Shown here in pieces: positions 60,748 through 64,000 of a stretch of 64,000 bases of DNA (within the stretch, counting starts at the first letter, position 1; each line of letters opens with the position of its first letter). A program made the translations under genes and the position numbers. Location: the NCBI GenBank assembly GCA_963805525.1, contig CAWDUT010000005.1, positions 247,992 to 311,991 on the forward strand, given 5' to 3'. The notes beneath the pieces were generated by a model, which did no database searches, was not told the DNA's origin, and saw nothing but the letters and a program-made list of their open reading frames with translations. The DNA comes from DASQFQ01 sp963805525 (lineage in GTDB: Bacteria; Actinomycetota; Thermoleophilia; Solirubrobacterales; Solirubrobacteraceae).

Positions 60748-61461
60748 CTACTGGTCTTTTTCGTGCAGCTGCGCGAGGAAGTCGACCAGCGCGGTCTTCT
60801 TGTCCTCGGGCAGCCCCGCGTACGAGGGCATCGGCGCGGTCGGGTTCTCGAGCGTGCGCCGGATCGCGGCCTTCGGCAATCGGTCGGCGATCCCGGTCAG
60901 GTGCGGCCCTGGACCGTCGTTGCCGTTCTCGCCCACCTTGTGGCACGCCAGGCAGCCCGACTGGGCCATCACCAGCTTCCCGGCCTCGTACTTCTTGGCG
61001 ACCTTCATGTCGATCTCGTTCGGCGAGCCGGCGTTGGCGCCGAGGTAGGTCAGATAGCCCATCGCGCAGATCGTGAAGATGCCGGCGAGCGTGGCGATCG
61101 GGCGCCGCTCGGGCCGGCGCTCCGGGCCGCGGTCGTAGAACGGCAGGAGCAGCAGCAGGACCATGCAGACGGTCGGGACGCCGATCGTCGCCACCGGCGT
61201 CAGCACCGACGGCTTGATCACGCGCAGCAGCTCGAAGAGGAAGAAGAAGTACCACTCCGGCCGCGGCACGTAGGTCGTCGTGGTCGGGTCGGCCTTCGGC
61301 CCCAGCTCGGCGCCGAGCACGATCGACATCAGGATGATCGTGAACATCACGATGCACGCCATCAGCGAGTCCTTCGCCACGGCGTAGGGGAAGAACGGCT
61401 TCCCCTTGGCCTTCTGCAGGCCGTATTCGCGGAGGTAGGCCTCCTTCTCCGCCCGGTTCAT
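60748..61461 (-). CDS. Cytochrome b C-terminal half (PetD-like) fused to cytochrome c
   Basis: 237 aa. Residues about 20-135 give the last three helices of cytochrome b (PFFPYAVAKDSLMACIVMF, PEWYFFFLFELLRVI). A monoheme cytochrome c domain follows with SGCLACHKVGENG (CxxCH) and an axial Met in APMPSYAGL. It therefore replaces subunit IV and a separate cytochrome c1. ATGA overlap with the cytochrome b gene. Confidence 0.93.
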   Translation of the reverse strand: MNRAEKEAYLREYGLQKAKGKPFFPYAVAKDSLMACIVMFTIILMSIVLGAELGPKADPTTTTYVPRPEWYFFFLFELLRVIKPSVLTPVATIGVPTVCMVLLLLLPFYDRGPERRPERRPIATLAGIFTICAMGYLTYLGANAGSPNEIDMKVAKKYEAGKLVMAQSGCLACHKVGENGNDGPGPHLTGIADRLPKAAIRRTLENPTAPMPSYAGLPEDKKTALVDFLAQLHEKDQ

Positions 61462-62249
61462 ACGCGTTCCTCGTGCAGCTGCTCGGGCTCCTCGGCCTTC
61501 AGCCACGGCGGCGCCGTGGTGCCGAGCTTGGCCACGAGGTAGAGGTGCGCGCCGATCAGCGCCGCGATCAGCCCGGGCACGAGCAGCATGTGGATCGAGT
61601 AGAAGCGCGACAGCGTGGTCGCGTTGAACTCGGCCCCGCCGCGCAGGAAGTCACCCAGGTACGGGCCGGCCAGGGGACCCGAGGCGGTGATGTTGGCGGC
61701 CACGATCGTCGCCCAGTATGAGCGCTGGTCGAACGGCAGCAGGTAGCCGGTCAGCGACATCACGAACGTGAGGATCAGCAGCACGACGCCGATCACCCAG
61801 TTGAGCTCCCGCGGGTACTTGTAGGCGCCGAAGAAGAAGGTCCGCGCCATGTGCAGGAAAATGAGGATGACCATCATCGTCGAGCCCCACTTGTGCATCC
61901 CGCGCACGAACTCGCCGAGGAAGACCTCGTTGGTGATGTAGCGGGCCGACTCGTAGGCGCGCGTCGGCGACGGGTCGTAGAACATCGCCAGGAAGACGCC
62001 GGTGACGGCCTGGTTCAGGAACGCGAACATCGTCGCCGAGCCCAGCGTGTAGAACCAGTTCGTCCCCTTCGGGACCTTGCGGAACATCAGCCAGCGGCCG
62101 GCGCCCGACAGCGACGTGCGCTCGTCGATCCACCCGACCGTGTGGATCCCGGCCTCCTTGGCCTGGTCGAGCGGGCCGGGCTTCGGCTCGCCCGGGCGCT
62201 TGGGACGCGGGAGCAGCAGCGGCGGGAAGGGGATCTTCGGGAGCTTCAC
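61458..62249 (-). CDS. Cytochrome b N-terminal half (PetB-like)
   Basis: 263 aa from GTG 62249. Four helices with heme-ligand His pairs in RGMHKWGSTMMVILIFLHMA and FYSIHMLLVPGLIAALIGAH, and the quinol-site TGYLLPFDQRSYWA. The split b6/IV-type layout, with an N-terminal extension of about 60 residues before the first helix, suits menaquinol oxidation. It overlaps Rieske (GTGA) and petD (ATGA). Confidence 0.94.
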   Translation of the reverse strand: MKLPKIPFPPLLLPRPKRPGEPKPGPLDQAKEAGIHTVGWIDERTSLSGAGRWLMFRKVPKGTNWFYTLGSATMFAFLNQAVTGVFLAMFYDPSPTRAYESARYITNEVFLGEFVRGMHKWGSTMMVILIFLHMARTFFFGAYKYPRELNWVIGVVLLILTFVMSLTGYLLPFDQRSYWATIVAANITASGPLAGPYLGDFLRGGAEFNATTLSRFYSIHMLLVPGLIAALIGAHLYLVAKLGTTAPPWLKAEEPEQLHEERV

Positions 62250-62941
62250 TGTGGCGGCGATTTGTCGAGCTTCGGCGTCGAGAAGCGGGGCGGATAGAGG
62301 TACTGGCCGATGCCGTCGAGATCCTGCGCCGGGTCGCGGTAGGAGTCGAAGCGCTTGAGCTCGGTGTTGACCGAGTAGCGCGGGCCGATCTCGACATTGC
62401 CGTTGCGGATGCGGGTGTAGAAGCGGTCGAGCGGGCGCACCGGCGGGCCGCCGACGACGATGCCCTGGAAGTCGTAGACGCCGCCGTGGCACGGGCAGAT
62501 GAAGCGCTGCGAGGCCTGGACGTAGCGGACCGGGCAGCCGAGGTGCATGCAGCGCGTCGAGATCGCGACGACCTGCTCGTCGTAGCCCGGCGGGTTCGGC
62601 GGCTTGTCGATCTTGTCGTTGCGCCGCCGCACGTACGTGGTCGACTTCCCGACCTCGCCGATGTCCGGCACCAGCGTGATCACCTTGGGGATGTAGGTGT
62701 CGTCGGGGAGGTCCTCGAGCTTGCCGATCGACTGCCAGCGCACGGGCGGCCGGTCGAACAGCGCGGAGCCGACCGCGAAACCGAGGGCGGGGAGGACGAA
62801 CGCCGCGGTGGCGACGGCGCCGGCGCCGTTGGCGGTGACGACCATGAAGCGCCGCCGGGTGACGGTCTCGCCCTCGAACGCGCCCGGAATGTTCCGGTCG
62901 GCGGTGTACTTCGACTTCGGCTCTTTGCGAGGGGAGGGCAC
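62246..62941 (-). CDS. Rieske iron-sulfur protein of the bc complex
   Basis: 231 aa. Twin-Arg signal/anchor (VTRRRFMVV followed by AVATAAFVLPALGFAVG) and the 2Fe-2S binding pair CMHLGC and CPCHGG. GTG 62941 start. It takes electrons from menaquinol and passes them to the fused cytochrome c. The uncleaved Tat anchor links it to tatA/tatC nearby. Confidence 0.95.
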   Translation of the reverse strand: MPSPRKEPKSKYTADRNIPGAFEGETVTRRRFMVVTANGAGAVATAAFVLPALGFAVGSALFDRPPVRWQSIGKLEDLPDDTYIPKVITLVPDIGEVGKSTTYVRRRNDKIDKPPNPPGYDEQVVAISTRCMHLGCPVRYVQASQRFICPCHGGVYDFQGIVVGGPPVRPLDRFYTRIRNGNVEIGPRYSVNTELKRFDSYRDPAQDLDGIGQYLYPPRFSTPKLDKSPPQ

Positions 62942-62981
62942 GACGGGGCGAACAATAACGACCGGGACGGGAAGTCAGGCC

Positions 62982-63389
62982 TCAGCTGGCGCTCTGCCGC
63001 GCGGATCGGCCGACGGCGCGGGCACCCGCCTCCCAGGCGGCCCTGGCCGCTCCGGGATCGCCCTCGGCGTGCGCCTGCGCGGCGCGCGAGATCACACCTG
63101 CGAGGACGTCGATCGCCTCGAGGTCGCCGAGCTCGGCCAGGCGGGCCATGCCGAGCGCGTACAGGCGGTCGCCGGCGAGCAGCGCCAGGTCCGGATCGCC
63201 GGGCCGCAGGACGCGGCCCTCGCCGTAATGCTGGAGGTAGCCCTCGTAGATCGCCTCGACGAGCTCCTCGTAGCCGGCGCCGGCCAGCTCGCCCAGCCGC
63301 GCGTCCTCTGTGGGATCGGTCACGGTGTCGGCCAGCAGACCACCGTCGGCTCGCACCGTGGCGGCCAGCGCGGCGAGCGCGGCGCTCAC
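62982..63389 (-). CDS. Uncharacterised helical protein next to hemL
   Basis: 135 aa from GTG 63389, overlapping the hemL stop as GTGA. All-helical and Ala-rich (YEELVEAIYEGYLQHYGEGR, LALLAGDRLYALGMARLAEL), with no membrane segment. The pattern resembles the all-alpha domain of some polyprenyl-synthase-like proteins, but I cannot assign it. Coupling with hemL and position before the bc operon suggest a role around heme or quinone. Confidence 0.7.
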   Translation of the reverse strand: MSAALAALAATVRADGGLLADTVTDPTEDARLGELAGAGYEELVEAIYEGYLQHYGEGRVLRPGDPDLALLAGDRLYALGMARLAELGDLEAIDVLAGVISRAAQAHAEGDPGAARAAWEAGARAVGRSARQSAS

Positions 63390-64000
63390 GCGATCTCCCC
63401 GAACGCGGCGGCGGCGGCCTCGACGGTGCGCTCCAGATGCTCCGGAGTGTGGGCGAGGCTCGGGAACCAGGCCTCGAACTGCGACGGCGGCGGGTAGACG
63501 CCGCGGGCCAGCAGCGCGCGGCACCAGGCGGCGTGCGCCTCGGTGTCGCAGGCGGCGGCGCCCGCGTAGTCCGTCACCGGCTCGGCCGAGAAGAAGACGG
63601 TCAGCAGCCCGGTCGTCTCGGCGACCTGGACGGGCCGCGAGCCGGCGGCCTCGCGCAGCCCGGTGGCGAGCGAGCGGGTCGTCTCGGCGAGCTGCAGGTA
63701 GGACTCCTCGTGGAGCGCCTGCAGCGTGGCGAGCCCGGCCGCGACCGCGAGCGGGTTCCCGCTCAGCGTGCCGGCCTGGTAGACGTCGCCCGCCGGCGCG
63801 ATCCGCTCCAGCAGGTCGACGGGGCCGCCGTAGGCCGCGGCGGGGAGCCCGCCGCCGATGACCTTGCCCATCACGGTCAGGTCGGGGATCACGCCCGACA
63901 GCTCCTGGGCGCCGCCGGGCGAGACGCGGAAGCCGCTGATGACCTCGTCGAAGATCAGCAGCGCGCCGCTGTCGGTGGCGAGCTCGCGCAGCAGCTCGAG
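63386..64000 (-). CDS. hemL: Glutamate-1-semialdehyde 2,1-aminomutase, N-terminal part outside window
   Basis: The C-terminal 204 residues of a class III PLP enzyme: FDEVISGFRVSPGGAQEL, catalytic Lys in VMGKVIGGGLPAAAYGG, GTLSGNPLAVAAGLATL and LTVFFSAEPVTDY. These segments fit HemL rather than other class III aminotransferases. It makes 5-aminolevulinate for heme, needed by the cytochromes encoded downstream. The start lies beyond base 64000. Confidence 0.93.
   Translation of the reverse strand, partial: LELLRELATDSGALLIFDEVISGFRVSPGGAQELSGVIPDLTVMGKVIGGGLPAAAYGGPVDLLERIAPAGDVYQAGTLSGNPLAVAAGLATLQALHEESYLQLAETTRSLATGLREAAGSRPVQVAETTGLLTVFFSAEPVTDYAGAAACDTEAHAAWCRALLARGVYPPPSQFEAWFPSLAHTPEHLERTVEAAAAAFGEIA

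Overview
The window is a 64 kb piece of a very GC-rich bacterial chromosome. Gene content points to an actinobacterium, and I would guess Thermoleophilia/Solirubrobacterales. The evidence is menaquinone genes (menG, polyprenyl diphosphate synthase), a split cytochrome bc complex with a cytochrome c fused to the second cytochrome b half, a class E-like sortase, trehalose-type GT4/GT20 enzymes, a DUF3488-type transglutaminase, frequent GTG/TTG starts and many leaderless-looking promoters. The lineage is an inference; I could run no search.

Layout. 1-4.4 kb: end of a c-di-GMP GGDEF-EAL protein, dtd, clpP, an SRPBCC/ArsR pair and a YbaK-type deacylase. 4.4-10.4 kb: a complete oligopeptide/dipeptide ABC transporter operon on the minus strand (oppC-oppA-oppB-oppD-oppF). 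10.5-19.0 kb: an integrated mobile element of about 8.4 kb inside tRNA-Arg(CCT), bounded by a 43-bp perfect direct repeat of the tRNA 3' half. It carries a tyrosine integrase, an excisionase and a MobF relaxase-helicase, and all three are frameshifted, so it looks like a decaying integrative element. Its cargo is a lipoprotein, an ECF sigma factor with a membrane partner, and two small membrane proteins.

19-31.9 kb: housekeeping and envelope genes: transglutaminase, pyrE, a glutamate-cysteine ligase-like enzyme, a CPBP protease, a HAD hydrolase, an MscS channel, a class A penicillin-binding protein, a csp-infA pair, thiL, a FlgM-like protein, a sortase and an M28-like membrane protein. 31.9-36.2 kb: a tightly overlapped signalling operon (response regulator, sensor kinase, HtrA protease, inositol-phosphatase-like protein). 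36.2-38.9 kb: a GT4 plus GT20 pair, probably for trehalose. 39.4-46.1 kb: rpsF, ssb, rpsR, rplI, dnaB with a 420-residue intein in its Walker A motif, a DnaC/DnaI-like loader and purA. 46.1-49.5 kb: sugar-nucleotide genes of the WbpI/WbpB/WbpD type. 49.5-56.4 kb: mixed metabolism, glgP, a DUF4037 gene and tRNA-Lys(CTT). 56.4-64 kb: tatA/tatC, polyprenyl synthase, menG, the bc complex (a Tat-dependent Rieske protein, cytochrome b, PetD-cytochrome c) and the start of a heme-synthesis locus (hemL, incomplete).

The observations I rate highest are a 162-nt, almost fully self-complementary intergenic RNA between menG and the polyprenyl synthase gene that buries the latter's Shine-Dalgarno; the triple frameshift decay of the tRNA-Arg element, including an exact 8-bp tandem duplication in the relaxase gene; the DnaB P-loop intein; paired ArsR-type operators that also cover the clpP ribosome binding site; and a recurrent TANNNT box 6-11 nt before start codons that suggests widespread leaderless transcription.
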